Below are positions 29,181-37,123 of a stretch of 64,000 bases of DNA, one piece after another (within the stretch, counting starts at the first letter, position 1; each line of letters starts with the position of its first letter). Under the pieces are notes generated by a model. It worked only from the letters and a program-made list of their open reading frames with translations, ran no database searches and was not told the origin of the DNA. The translations under genes and the position numbers were made by a program. Location of the stretch: positions 1,108,599 through 1,172,598 of the forward strand of contig MTMA02000006.1 of assembly GCA_002011075.2 (NCBI GenBank), read 5' to 3'. The stretch comes from Candidatus Scotarchaeum otlingeri (GTDB taxonomy: Archaea; Thermoproteota; Nitrososphaeria; Geothermarchaeales; JDFR-13).

Positions 29181-30701
29181 CTATTTCTTTCTATTCATGT
29201 AACGTAGTAATTCTTGGTAGCTTCTGTTTAGTCTTGTTTCCATTCTTTTTAGATATAGCGTTAGTATTGCGAAAAGGAAGCTTATTATTCCTAGTGAGGT
29301 TACTATTAAGGATATAATTCCTAATACATAATGTTTTACTCCTCTGAATATAAGCTCCCAACCTACGTATGCCATTAATCCTAGTCCAGGTATCAATGCT
29401 AGACTCCCTAGCGCAAAGAGGATAAATAGTGGGTTGTAGGTCCAGCTTAGGGTTATTATACTCCACGCGATCTTTACGCCATCTTTTATTGAGGAGATTT
29501 TTTTGTCTCCAATTCTTTTTCTATAATTTATGGGTATATCTGTTATTTCTCCTGTTGTTGACGCTGCAGCTGCTATTTCCGCTTCTATGCTGAATCCGTG
29601 GCTTCGGCCTATTATTTCTTTGGCTGCTTCGGTTTTTACTAGGTACATGCCGCTACATATATCTCTCAGGTTTCCACCGAATATTAGGTTGAATAGCTTA
29701 GTTATTATCCAATTTCCAAACCGGTGTAGTCGGGGTATATTTTCTCTACCTATAAGACGTGCGCCTATTATTTGGTTATATTTGCCTGCTTTGTTCATCA
29801 TTTTTTCTATGTAACTGGGGTCGTAGGTGTAGTCTCCATCCATCACAAGCATGTAGTCAGTATCTACTATTTTTATAGCAGTAAGAATTGCGTCTGCTTT
29901 TCCTTTCCCTTCTTGCAGAACCACCTTTACGCCACGTTTTAGTGCTTCTGCTACCGTGTCATCCTGTGATTTTCCGTCTACAACAAGGATTTGGTTACTG
30001 CTATAGCCTAGTTCCAAGAGTTCGTCGATTACTTTTCCTATGGCTTTCTCCTCGTTAAGTGTTGGTATGACTATCGTAATATCTTCTTTATGGACTTTTT
30101 CCTGTTCGTCAATGGGAATTAATTGGAGTATATGGTTCCCCTTAGGATCTATGGATATTGTTTTTTCTACTTTGTTTAGTGCTGTAGATTGTTTGCCTTT
30201 GTTTATTTGTTGGATTGTTAGTGGTATTATTATTAGAATTAGGCTGATGATTAGGCCTTGGCTCGTGAATATAGGTGCATCTAGTTGGGTGAACGAGGTG
30301 AAGGGTGTGGGCATAGTGGTTATGTCTAGGTTTAGCTCTGGTTTTATTGCTGTTCCTATGGTGATTATTCCTTCGGTGGTTATTTTATAGGAATTCTTCA
30401 TTAAGGGGTACAGGATTGGAGTATAGCTCTGGAATAGGTCCAGGATTGGGTGGCTCATTACTCCGAGGATTATGCCATAGATTAGTGGCTTGGGCCCTCC
30501 ATATTTCTGTGTTAGGATTATTGCGGTTATTGTGATTATTAGGATGGGTATTATTGAGTGGGTTATGGATCTGTGGATATATAGGAGTGCGTCTAGGTCT
30601 GGGATTAGTGCTGCTAAGCCTATTATTAGGGCGTTCCTTGGCCCCGTTATTGGTGTTGCTATTGCGTAGGGTATAGCGAAGTGGAGGAGGAGTTCAGGCA
30701 T
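29181..30701 (-). CDS. Fusion: YdjM/DUF457-type membrane domain plus dolichyl-phosphate-sugar-synthase-like GT2
   Basis: 506 residues in one frame. Residues 1 to about 165 resemble the membrane-bound metal-dependent hydrolase family (YdjM, PF04307): IPDLDALLYIHRSITHSI and LGVMSHPILDLFQS keep the Asp/His pattern (D-x-D, RxxTHS, SHPxLD). Residues about 205-420 are a GT2 with ITIVIPTLNEEKAIGKVIDE, ILVVDGKSQDDT and the DxD motif YMLVMDGDYTYDPS, as in dolichyl-phosphate mannose/glucose synthases. Two C-terminal membrane helices follow. It would make a polyprenyl-phosphate-linked sugar for the membrane steps of the locus. The combination in one chain is unusual. Confidence 0.82.
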   Translation of the reverse strand: MPELLLHFAIPYAIATPITGPRNALIIGLAALIPDLDALLYIHRSITHSIIPILIITITAIILTQKYGGPKPLIYGIILGVMSHPILDLFQSYTPILYPLMKNSYKITTEGIITIGTAIKPELNLDITTMPTPFTSFTQLDAPIFTSQGLIISLILIIIPLTIQQINKGKQSTALNKVEKTISIDPKGNHILQLIPIDEQEKVHKEDITIVIPTLNEEKAIGKVIDELLELGYSSNQILVVDGKSQDDTVAEALKRGVKVVLQEGKGKADAILTAIKIVDTDYMLVMDGDYTYDPSYIEKMMNKAGKYNQIIGARLIGRENIPRLHRFGNWIITKLFNLIFGGNLRDICSGMYLVKTEAAKEIIGRSHGFSIEAEIAAAASTTGEITDIPINYRKRIGDKKISSIKDGVKIAWSIITLSWTYNPLFILFALGSLALIPGLGLMAYVGWELIFRGVKHYVLGIISLIVTSLGIISFLFAILTLYLKRMETRLNRSYQELLRYMNRKK

Positions 30702-30865
30702 ATGTTTTTATTATTTCTTCGTTCACTTCTATGCCAATATGGTGTAAATGTTTGATTTATTAGTGGTTTCGTCGGTGTATCTATAAATTGGGTTTTTTCC
30801 TGATTTTGATTTCATCATTATCCTGTTTTGAAGAGGGTATTGGTGTTGTATTCTCCTTTTATGGG

Positions 30866-31104
30866 TCATAATGACTTAGTCTTTTCCTTGAGGAGTTTGA
30901 GGAATTCTTCTTTTGTTAGCCCGGCTTGGTTGATGATCGATAGTAGTGTTCCTTTTTTATCTCTTTGTGCCTTGGTACCGTTATTTTATGGGTTCCATCT
31001 GTTAGATACATATGGCTGCCTTTCTGGTGAACGACTTTGAAGCCCTTCTTTTTCAATGTTTTGACGACTTCTCTCCATGATAATATTGGGGTTTTCTTAG
31101 ACAA
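30866..31104 (-). pseudogene. hicA: HicA-family toxin with apparent single-base frameshift
   Basis: From the ATG at 31104 the chain reads SWREVVKTLKKKGFKVV, QKGSHMYLTD and TVPRHKEIKK, the HicA double-stranded-RNA-binding-like fold with the catalytic His in GSH. Then it leaves frame in a run of six A (about 30955-30960). One extra A restores GTLLSIINQAGLTKEEFLKL and an ending at TGA 30868-30866, the exact expected HicA C-terminus. The family is an mRNA interferase of about 60-80 residues. The antitoxin gene overlaps the start by 8 bases. Without repair, the open frame closes at 30916. A base lost in sequencing is as likely as a real mutation. Confidence 0.75.
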
Positions 31105-31315
31105 TTAGTTCCAATAATTCTTTCTTCCCTTTAAGCCTCTTAGCCTCTTCGGGGAATGCTTCTAGATATCCCTTTATAGCTTCTATTATATTGTTGATTG
31201 CTTCTTCTCGTGTTTCACCTTGGCTTATACAGCCTGGTAATTCTAGGCATTGAACTGAATATCCTCCTTCCTCCTCCTCTCTTAATATGACGGTAATTCT
31301 TTGAGGCTTTACCAA
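31097..31315 (-). CDS. hicB: HicB-family antitoxin
   Basis: 72 residues, TTG start. ITVILREEEEGGYSVQCLELPGCISQGETREEAINNIIEAIKGYLE is the standard partial RNase-H-like HicB fold (degenerate), with the LPGCISQGET signature at about residues 27-36. HicB binds and neutralises HicA. There is no long C-terminal DNA-binding domain, so this is the short form. The gene precedes and overlaps hicA by 8 bases. An AT-rich box, TACATTTATATCG on the minus strand about 40 bases upstream (around 31352-31364), could be its promoter. Confidence 0.88.
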   Translation of the reverse strand: MVKPQRITVILREEEEGGYSVQCLELPGCISQGETREEAINNIIEAIKGYLEAFPEEAKRLKGKKELLELIV

Positions 31316-31491
31316 CTCTATTCCCTCACTTATCCCTTAACTATCTAGCGATATAAATGTATTTATTAATTGTCTGACCTTTTTAATCATATTATTTTAT
31401 CTCTCTTATTTATGAAAATGTATTTTAGGCAGGACTATAGGTGATAACGTCTCCGGAGTATCTCTATTCATACTAATCCTTATGGTATCTT

Positions 31492-31746
31492 TTATATTAT
31501 TTCTTCGTCGCAGGGTATCTTTATTCCTGTTAGTTCTCCTGTCTCGCTGAATACGAGGGTTATCTTTTTGTGTTGGATTTGGTGGTGTGTTCTGCAGGTT
31601 AGGCATTCGAATGCTATGTATAGTGCTTTTCCTTCTTCGTTTACTTCTATGCTTTTTATTGTTTTGGGTAGTTTGAGTTGGTATTTGTTTTCTATTTGGG
31701 TTATTAGTTTGTCGGGGTCTATGTCGTATAGGTTTATCTCCGCCAT
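31492..31746 (-). CDS. Small hypothetical protein with CxxC
   Basis: 84 residues, starting MAEINLYDIDPDKLITQI. The middle reads ALYIAFECLTCRTHHQIQHKK, with a single CxxC (about 51-54) and a further Cys near the end (IPCDEE). This looks like a small beta-sheet domain that might bind a metal as a dimer, but I do not recognise the family. Its codon use is like its neighbours. It stands alone between hicB and glmS. Confidence 0.6.
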   Translation of the reverse strand: MAEINLYDIDPDKLITQIENKYQLKLPKTIKSIEVNEEGKALYIAFECLTCRTHHQIQHKKITLVFSETGELTGIKIPCDEEII

Positions 31747-31859
31747 ATTATTTGCTTAGTGTCTTTGGTATTTATTAATTACACTGTTATAGGGCGCCTT
31801 ATTTAGGTATTTACCTAATTTTGCTTTAGAAAGATATCTATTGTGCATCTATGATCCGG

Positions 31860-31958
31860 CTATACAATATCTATTTTGAGAGCTTCTCTTAGTAGCTGGA
31901 GGTTTCTGTTTGATGCTTCCCTGGTCTCCCGGGATTCTCTCTGGATAGTCTTTCTCAT
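31860..31958 (-). other. Possible short helical reading frame or gene remnant
   Basis: The 270-base gap before glmS contains a minus-strand ATG frame of 32 codons (KTIQRESRETREASNRNLQL, then LREALKIDIV) that is strongly helical. A second frame runs in from upstream across the same bases (LELARDYKLKGYIKNEKDY) without a start. The two frames abut as they would if a gene had been frameshifted. I cannot assign a family, and it may be noise. Confidence 0.2.
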
Positions 31959-32016
31959 TCTTTATGTATCCCTTAAGTTTATAGTCTCTAGCCAACTCTA
32001 AATAGAGGGGTCTATA

Positions 32017-33840
32017 TTAGGGTACGGTAACGCTTTTCGCTAGGTTCCTCGGTTTATCGGGGTCTAAACCGTTGTATACCGCTAGGTAGTAGGCGAGGAG
32101 CTGAAGAGGCACTACGTATGGAATGGGAGATAGTAATCCGGGTATATCTCTACTCATCTCAATATATTCATCCGCCAATCCCTTGATCTCCTCGTCACCC
32201 TCTTCGCATAGGGCTATTATCTCGGCTCCTCTAGCCTTCATCTCCATAATATTCCCAATAACATCCTTTCTAGTCTCGTCATATGGAGCAATAAATATTA
32301 CAGGGACTCCTTCCTCAACAATAGATATAGGGCCGTGTTTCGACTCGGCCGCTGGGAATGCTAACGCCGGTTTATAAGTTATTTCTAGGAGTTTTAATCT
32401 GCCCTCTAAGGCTGTAGCCGTACTTATCCCACGGCCTAAGAATAAGAATAGGTTCTTATCTCGGTATTTCTCCGCGAGTTCCTTTACCTTTTCCTCCGTC
32501 ATTATTATTGTCTCCTTTATTATTTCCGGCATCCTATAGAGTTTCTCTTTGAGTTCATCTATCTCGTCTTGCGAGATCTTCCCCCTTATTTTTGCAAGTC
32601 TAAGCGCCAGCTGTGCCAATACTATTAGTTGGGCTGTGAATGTCTTTGTCGCAGCGACCCCTATCTCTGGCCCCGATTGCTGGACCAAGTAGGCTCTAGA
32701 TACCCTCGTTAGCGTTGACGCTACATTATTTGTGATTCCTATTATTGTTGCGGCCCTCATCCTAGCGTGGTCCACAGCCTTCAATGTGTCATAAGTTTCT
32801 CCGGATTGGCTTACAGCCAATATTACCGAGTCTATACCGACCGCATCTCCATATCTATCTATGAATTCCGAGGCTATTACGGGGTATGTCGTTAGCTTGG
32901 CGAGTTTGCTGAACATGTAGGATGCCGCTAGGCATGCATGATATGATGTCCCTGCCGCCACCAAAAATATTTCTCTCCCCCTGTCCAAGAACGTTGTAAC
33001 TAGGTCTAGGTATTGCTCTTGGAGCCTTAGGGCGTCCCTGAGGCTATCTGGTTGTTCATGGATCTCCTTCAGCATGAAGTGTGGATATCCCTGTTTCTCG
33101 GCTTGCTCTATATCCCAGTCTACTTCGAAAGATGTTCTATAGACCACCTGTTCATCTTTTATCTTCCTTATTGATACTCCATCATGGGTTAGTATAGCTA
33201 TCTCCCTGTTATCTAGTGTTATGAATTTGTTTGTGTATTCTAGGATGGCGGGTATATCGGAAGAGCAGTACATCCCCTCTTTACCCACACCTATTATAAG
33301 TGGGCTCTCATTCCTAGCGCAGACTATTTTATCGGGTTCTGAGGAGGATATAATGGCTAATGCATATGATCCCTTTAGTTTTCTAACCGCTCTTAATACC
33401 GCGGTATATAGATCATCTGTAGCATTCATTTCTTCCTCTATGAGGTGAGGAACAACTTCTGTATCTGTACGGGTAATAAACTTGTGGCCCTTCTCCTCCA
33501 GCTCCCTCCTCAATTCCAGGAAGTTCTCTATAACTCCATTATGAACAACAGCTATAGTCTTAGTACAATCTGTATGCGGATGAGCATTAATCTTATCAGG
33601 ATACCCATGGGTCGCCCAACGTATATGCCCTATAACGAGTGGTCCTGGGATATCTGTTAAGTCTATTTTTTTGTGTATCTCATCTAATTTTCCGGAGTCT
33701 TTCTTCATATATAGTTTTAAATTGTCTATTGAGGCAATTCCAGCTGAGTCGTATCCCCTATATTCCAATCTCTTCAAGGATTCATATACTAGGGGCGCTG
33801 CATTTCCCTTTTTGAGTATGATTCCGGTTATTCCGCACAT
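32017..33840 (-). CDS. glmS: Glutamine-fructose-6-phosphate aminotransferase (isomerising)
   Basis: 607 residues, full family length. It makes glucosamine-6-phosphate, the entry to UDP-GlcNAc. The N-terminal glutaminase domain starts MCGITGI with the nucleophile Cys2 and contains HIRWATHG (about 72) and HNGVIEN (about 98). The isomerase half has two SIS domains, with VAAGTSYHACLAASYMF (about 297), SQSGETYDTL (about 343), FLGRGISTATALEGRLKLLE (about 455) and the C-terminal LAKSVTV. There is no riboswitch-like element visible upstream. It supplies amino sugar to the surface-glycan genes to the left. Confidence 0.96.
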   Translation of the reverse strand: MCGITGIILKKGNAAPLVYESLKRLEYRGYDSAGIASIDNLKLYMKKDSGKLDEIHKKIDLTDIPGPLVIGHIRWATHGYPDKINAHPHTDCTKTIAVVHNGVIENFLELRRELEEKGHKFITRTDTEVVPHLIEEEMNATDDLYTAVLRAVRKLKGSYALAIISSSEPDKIVCARNESPLIIGVGKEGMYCSSDIPAILEYTNKFITLDNREIAILTHDGVSIRKIKDEQVVYRTSFEVDWDIEQAEKQGYPHFMLKEIHEQPDSLRDALRLQEQYLDLVTTFLDRGREIFLVAAGTSYHACLAASYMFSKLAKLTTYPVIASEFIDRYGDAVGIDSVILAVSQSGETYDTLKAVDHARMRAATIIGITNNVASTLTRVSRAYLVQQSGPEIGVAATKTFTAQLIVLAQLALRLAKIRGKISQDEIDELKEKLYRMPEIIKETIIMTEEKVKELAEKYRDKNLFLFLGRGISTATALEGRLKLLEITYKPALAFPAAESKHGPISIVEEGVPVIFIAPYDETRKDVIGNIMEMKARGAEIIALCEEGDEEIKGLADEYIEMSRDIPGLLSPIPYVVPLQLLAYYLAVYNGLDPDKPRNLAKSVTVP

Positions 33841-33958
33841 ACTATATTCTTATAGTTATATGGTAATAAAGCTTCTTGTTCCGCCGGATTTATGGAGAAT
33901 GGAATGGGCTCCTTTAGAACGCGTCTTCACGTTGCTCTTGGGATTTTGGGGTGATGCA

Positions 33959-34396
33959 TTAATAGTGTATGTAGGCTCCTATGTCTTCTGACGCTATGTT
34001 CTTTATGGCCTGCGTCCATAGGTAATCTAGATTTTGGGCCAGCCGGTAGAGCGAGGCGCTCCTCCTCTCCACCGCTAGATCAAGGAGTTTCTGCTTAAGC
34101 TGCTCCATGTGATTTAAGAGTCTTGCTTCATATCTCGTTATTAATCTGTCGAGAAGTTTTTCGACTATCTTTAGTAGGGTGTTGAGGAGGTCCTCGCTCC
34201 TCACTCTTTCCAGAGTTCTTATTGTTAGGTTTACTATGTATTTCTCTAGTAGATTGAGGCGATTCCATACTCCACGCCTGAGTGCCCTAGACCTTATCCA
34301 TCTCAGGTTTTGGACGTCGGTGAGCATGTTCCGCAATGATAGTTTATCGCCTAGCTTAATTAGGCGTAGAGTATGGATTAAAGTGGTGGTCATCAC
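33959..34396 (-). CDS. Hypothetical helical protein
   Basis: 145 residues, rich in Leu, Arg and Glu and almost entirely helical by composition (LLNTLLKIVEKLLDRLITRYEARL). It has no membrane segments or Cys. I do not recognise the family. The ATG lies just downstream of an AT-rich box (TTTATATATTTTTTATAC on the minus strand at about 34397-34430) that could be a TATA element, so it probably has its own promoter. A role as a small nucleic-acid-binding or coiled-coil protein is possible but unsupported. Confidence 0.55.
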   Translation of the reverse strand: MMTTTLIHTLRLIKLGDKLSLRNMLTDVQNLRWIRSRALRRGVWNRLNLLEKYIVNLTIRTLERVRSEDLLNTLLKIVEKLLDRLITRYEARLLNHMEQLKQKLLDLAVERRSASLYRLAQNLDYLWTQAIKNIASEDIGAYIHY

Positions 34397-34701
34397 ATAG
34401 AATAATGTATAAAAAATATATAAACTTTAAATTCCGTAATTAAAGGTTGTTTCTCGTATTAATAATAATAGTTTGTTGAATTATTTGATGATTATTGTTT
34501 GCATTATTTAGAGTATTGTTTGACTAAAATAAAGCCATTGGGCCATAATGCTTGCCTATGAATACCCGTCTTTGACCTATGTCAATATAGAAAATAGTTA
34601 TCACAGTTATAATTCGGATTTACGATACAATTTTTTGGTTATTTATTATTTTTTAGGGGGGATATCTTTATTTTTGACTATCGGCCTTGGTGGTATCAGG
34701 G
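34397..34701. promoter_or_regulatory. 305-base divergent promoter region
   Basis: This gap separates a minus-strand gene from the plus-strand flippase gene, so it must contain both promoters. AT-rich blocks are seen at about 34397-34430 (for the leftward gene) and at about 34634-34650 (TTTTGGTTATTTATT, for the rightward gene). A run of GGGGGG at about 34656-34661 lies too far upstream of the flippase start to be its ribosome binding site. No gene was seen. Confidence 0.4.
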
Positions 34702-36279
34702 ATGTCTATACTTAGGGATATAGCGAGGACTAGCGCACGCGGAGGAATCTACCTTTTTGTGGGTATGACATTAGCTACGTTGATCAATGCGTTATCATCT
34801 ATTCTGATAGGTAGGCTTCTCGGTCCTGATCAATATGGATTATATTCCTTGGCCATGACACCTGCATCATTACTTCTTCTAGGCACCGGTCTAGGTATAT
34901 CGATCGGCTTAACTAAATTTATCTCTGAGTCTGGGAGGACGGGTGATTGGAGTAAGATATTGACCTCTATAAATACCGGAATTCTGTTTCAATTTATTCT
35001 GACATTCTTTTGGGGTATTATACTTTTCATTTATTCTGATTGGTTCTCTATCTATGTGATTAATAGACCGGAGGCTTCATTCTACGTTAGGATAACCAGT
35101 CTACTAGTTATTGGAAGTGGATTATTCCGTGTTCTTAACAGTATTTTTTATGGTTTGGAGCGTATGGATGGAAGCTCCTTGATGAGTATTCTTCAAGCTA
35201 TAAGTAAATTTGTTCTCGCGGTTGGCCTTATATTGTTGGGTTATGCTGTGACTGGCGCTATCGTTGGCCACGTTGGAAGTTATTTGGTGGCTATATTCCT
35301 TGGGATATTAATATTATATCTTCTTATTTTGAGGAAGAAGAAGGTGGAAAATAGATTGTTCTCCAGGGATTTGGCTGTGAATATGGTTACTTATGGATTT
35401 CCCGCTTATCTTTCTTCTATTCTTGTAGGTGTCATCGGGGTTTATAAAAATTATTTGTTGGCTTGGTTTACTACTAATATTGATATAGGTAATCTTGCCG
35501 CTGCTCTCAATCTTAGTACTGCAATAACTATCTTTATTTTTCCTGTTAGCACGGTTCTATTCCCTAGTTTCTCCAAGTTGGATGTGGAGAGGGAGATTAA
35601 TGAGGTTAGAGAGTTATTTAGGTATGCCGTTAGGTATAGCTGTATTTTGATTTTGCCTGTATCTTTTTTCATTATGGTTTTGTCTAGAGATGTCATATTT
35701 CTTTTTTATGGCTCTGTTTTCAGGGATGCCCCTCTCTATCTGGTTATTGCTGCCTTGCCATATCTATTGGTTGGTTTGGGATCTGTTGTGTTGGGTAGTT
35801 TCTTCAATGGAGTCGGTATGACTAATATTGTTTTTAGGATGGGTGTGATAAATCTCGTTGCTTCGCTTCCTCTATACTATTTATTAATCTATTTTTATGG
35901 TGTCTTGGGTATTCTTGTTGCTCTTGTCCTGGCTACTTTCTTTATGATTTTCTATGGTTTTTGGGTTGCTAGGAGTAGGTTTGGTGTTTGGGTTGATGGC
36001 TATATACTGTTGAGGATTTATTTTGCTGCTTTTTTGTCTGGTTTGGCTGTGTATCTGCTTAGGTTGTTTGTTGATTTTGGGCGTTCGTTGTATAATGTGC
36101 CTGTTTTTGGGGTTTTGTTTTTGTTTTTGTATCTGGTTTTTCTTCCGTTGTTTAGGGGGATTGGTGAGGGGGATGTTGATATTTTGTCTATGGCTTTTAG
36201 TGGCTTGAGGTATGTCTCTCCTTTATTTGAGGTGTTTTTTGAGTTGGAGAGGAGGATTATTAGGTTTCTCCAGAGATAG
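34702..36279 (+). CDS. Polysaccharide flippase, MOP/Wzx-like
   Basis: About 525 residues from the ATG at 34702, with GGTGGT 8 bases upstream; an in-frame TTG at 34687 has no such site. Fourteen or so membrane segments and the opening GGIYLFVGMTLATLINALSSILIGRLLGPDQYGLYSLAM (split over about residues 14-52) are typical of the RfbX/Wzx group of the MOP exporter superfamily, which moves lipid-linked glycan units across the membrane. It is the natural partner of the glycan locus on the other strand. The last 500 bases of the gene are remarkably rich in G and T on the coding strand. Confidence 0.88.
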   Translation: MSILRDIARTSARGGIYLFVGMTLATLINALSSILIGRLLGPDQYGLYSLAMTPASLLLLGTGLGISIGLTKFISESGRTGDWSKILTSINTGILFQFILTFFWGIILFIYSDWFSIYVINRPEASFYVRITSLLVIGSGLFRVLNSIFYGLERMDGSSLMSILQAISKFVLAVGLILLGYAVTGAIVGHVGSYLVAIFLGILILYLLILRKKKVENRLFSRDLAVNMVTYGFPAYLSSILVGVIGVYKNYLLAWFTTNIDIGNLAAALNLSTAITIFIFPVSTVLFPSFSKLDVEREINEVRELFRYAVRYSCILILPVSFFIMVLSRDVIFLFYGSVFRDAPLYLVIAALPYLLVGLGSVVLGSFFNGVGMTNIVFRMGVINLVASLPLYYLLIYFYGVLGILVALVLATFFMIFYGFWVARSRFGVWVDGYILLRIYFAAFLSGLAVYLLRLFVDFGRSLYNVPVFGVLFLFLYLVFLPLFRGIGEGDVDILSMAFSGLRYVSPLFEVFFELERRIIRFLQR

Positions 36280-36479
36280 ATACCTTGGTATATTGAATTG
36301 TATTGTTCTTGATGGTGTGATGGTTGGTATCCCTGTTATTATTTGGTGTTTTGAGTATGTAGACTGGGGTTCTTTGACTGATGGTTTTTGTTTGGGGTTG
36401 TTTGGGTTTTCTTATATTTTATGGGGTTATATTTTCATTTTTAGTTTGGGTATTTGTGGTGTGTTTGGGTGGGTGTGGT

Positions 36480-37094
36480 TTGGAGGTTGGATATGTTGTT
36501 TGGGATGGTTATAGATGTAGGTATATGTATAGTGCTGGGGATGGAGTGCCGGTGATTTTTCTTCATGGCTACTCATTTACGAGTAGAGTTTGGATAGAGA
36601 TAGGTATTCCCCAGTCATTGAGTGAGAGGAATATTCCTTTTCTGTTGGTTGATATGCCTTATGGACGGGCTAGTGACTGTACCGGTAAGACCCGTGCGGT
36701 AAAGACTAATCTGATGGTGATTGATAATGCCCGGGGACTTCTCGGGTTGACGCGTGAGCCTCTCCTTGTTGGAGCTAGTCTCGGCGGATACATCGCCCTG
36801 TATTATGGTCTTCAATACGGGGTTTCCGGTCTCTTGCTGATAGCTCCGGTTGGCACGGATGATGAAAGGATTGTGGAGCATTATAGGGGGAGGAGGGTGC
36901 CCATCTTGATTGTTTATGGTGAGAAGGATAGGGTTGTTGAACTTGATGATTTGGTGAGGTTTAGGGATAGACTGGGCTATGGAGATATATATGTATATGA
37001 GGATGCTAGGCATCCTGCTTACCTTGATAGCCCCGATAGATTTAGGGAGGATCTGCTGAAGTTCTATGATATTGTCTCCCAAAGGAGTCACTGA
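36480..37094 (+). CDS. Alpha/beta hydrolase
   Basis: About 204 residues if started at the TTG at 36480, preceded by GGGTGGGTG; an upstream ATG at 36381 would add 33 oddly hydrophobic residues encoded by T/G-rich DNA. Motifs are VIFLHGYSFTSRVW (oxyanion loop), the nucleophile elbow LLVGASLGGYIALYYG with Ser, the acid in LIVYGEKDRVVEL and the base His in EDARHPAYLD. This is a complete Ser-Asp-His triad. The substrate is unknown: an esterase, lipase or acyl-peptidase is possible. It follows the flippase in the same direction at about 200 bases. Confidence 0.85.
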   Translation: MEVGYVVWDGYRCRYMYSAGDGVPVIFLHGYSFTSRVWIEIGIPQSLSERNIPFLLVDMPYGRASDCTGKTRAVKTNLMVIDNARGLLGLTREPLLVGASLGGYIALYYGLQYGVSGLLLIAPVGTDDERIVEHYRGRRVPILIVYGEKDRVVELDDLVRFRDRLGYGDIYVYEDARHPAYLDSPDRFREDLLKFYDIVSQRSH

Positions 37095-37123
37095 CCGAGG
37101 GAGTCTAGTTGGCTCACTATTTT

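Noticed and set aside
31406-31606. Minus-strand open frame of 66 codons (Asn/Arg/Thr-rich)
   Set aside because: It overlaps the better-supported 84-residue gene in another phase and has low-complexity composition.
36381-36479. N-terminal membrane helix of the alpha/beta hydrolase
   Set aside because: The hydrophobic residues come from the G/T-biased leader; a TTG start at 36480 with a binding site fits better.
36212-36514. Plus-strand frame of 100 codons rich in Leu, Phe, Gly and Cys
   Set aside because: It overlaps the flippase end and the hydrolase start; its composition follows from the G/T-rich DNA.
36615-37091. Minus-strand frame of 158 codons opposite the hydrolase
   Set aside because: The opposite strand has a full Ser-Asp-His hydrolase; this frame is its shadow.
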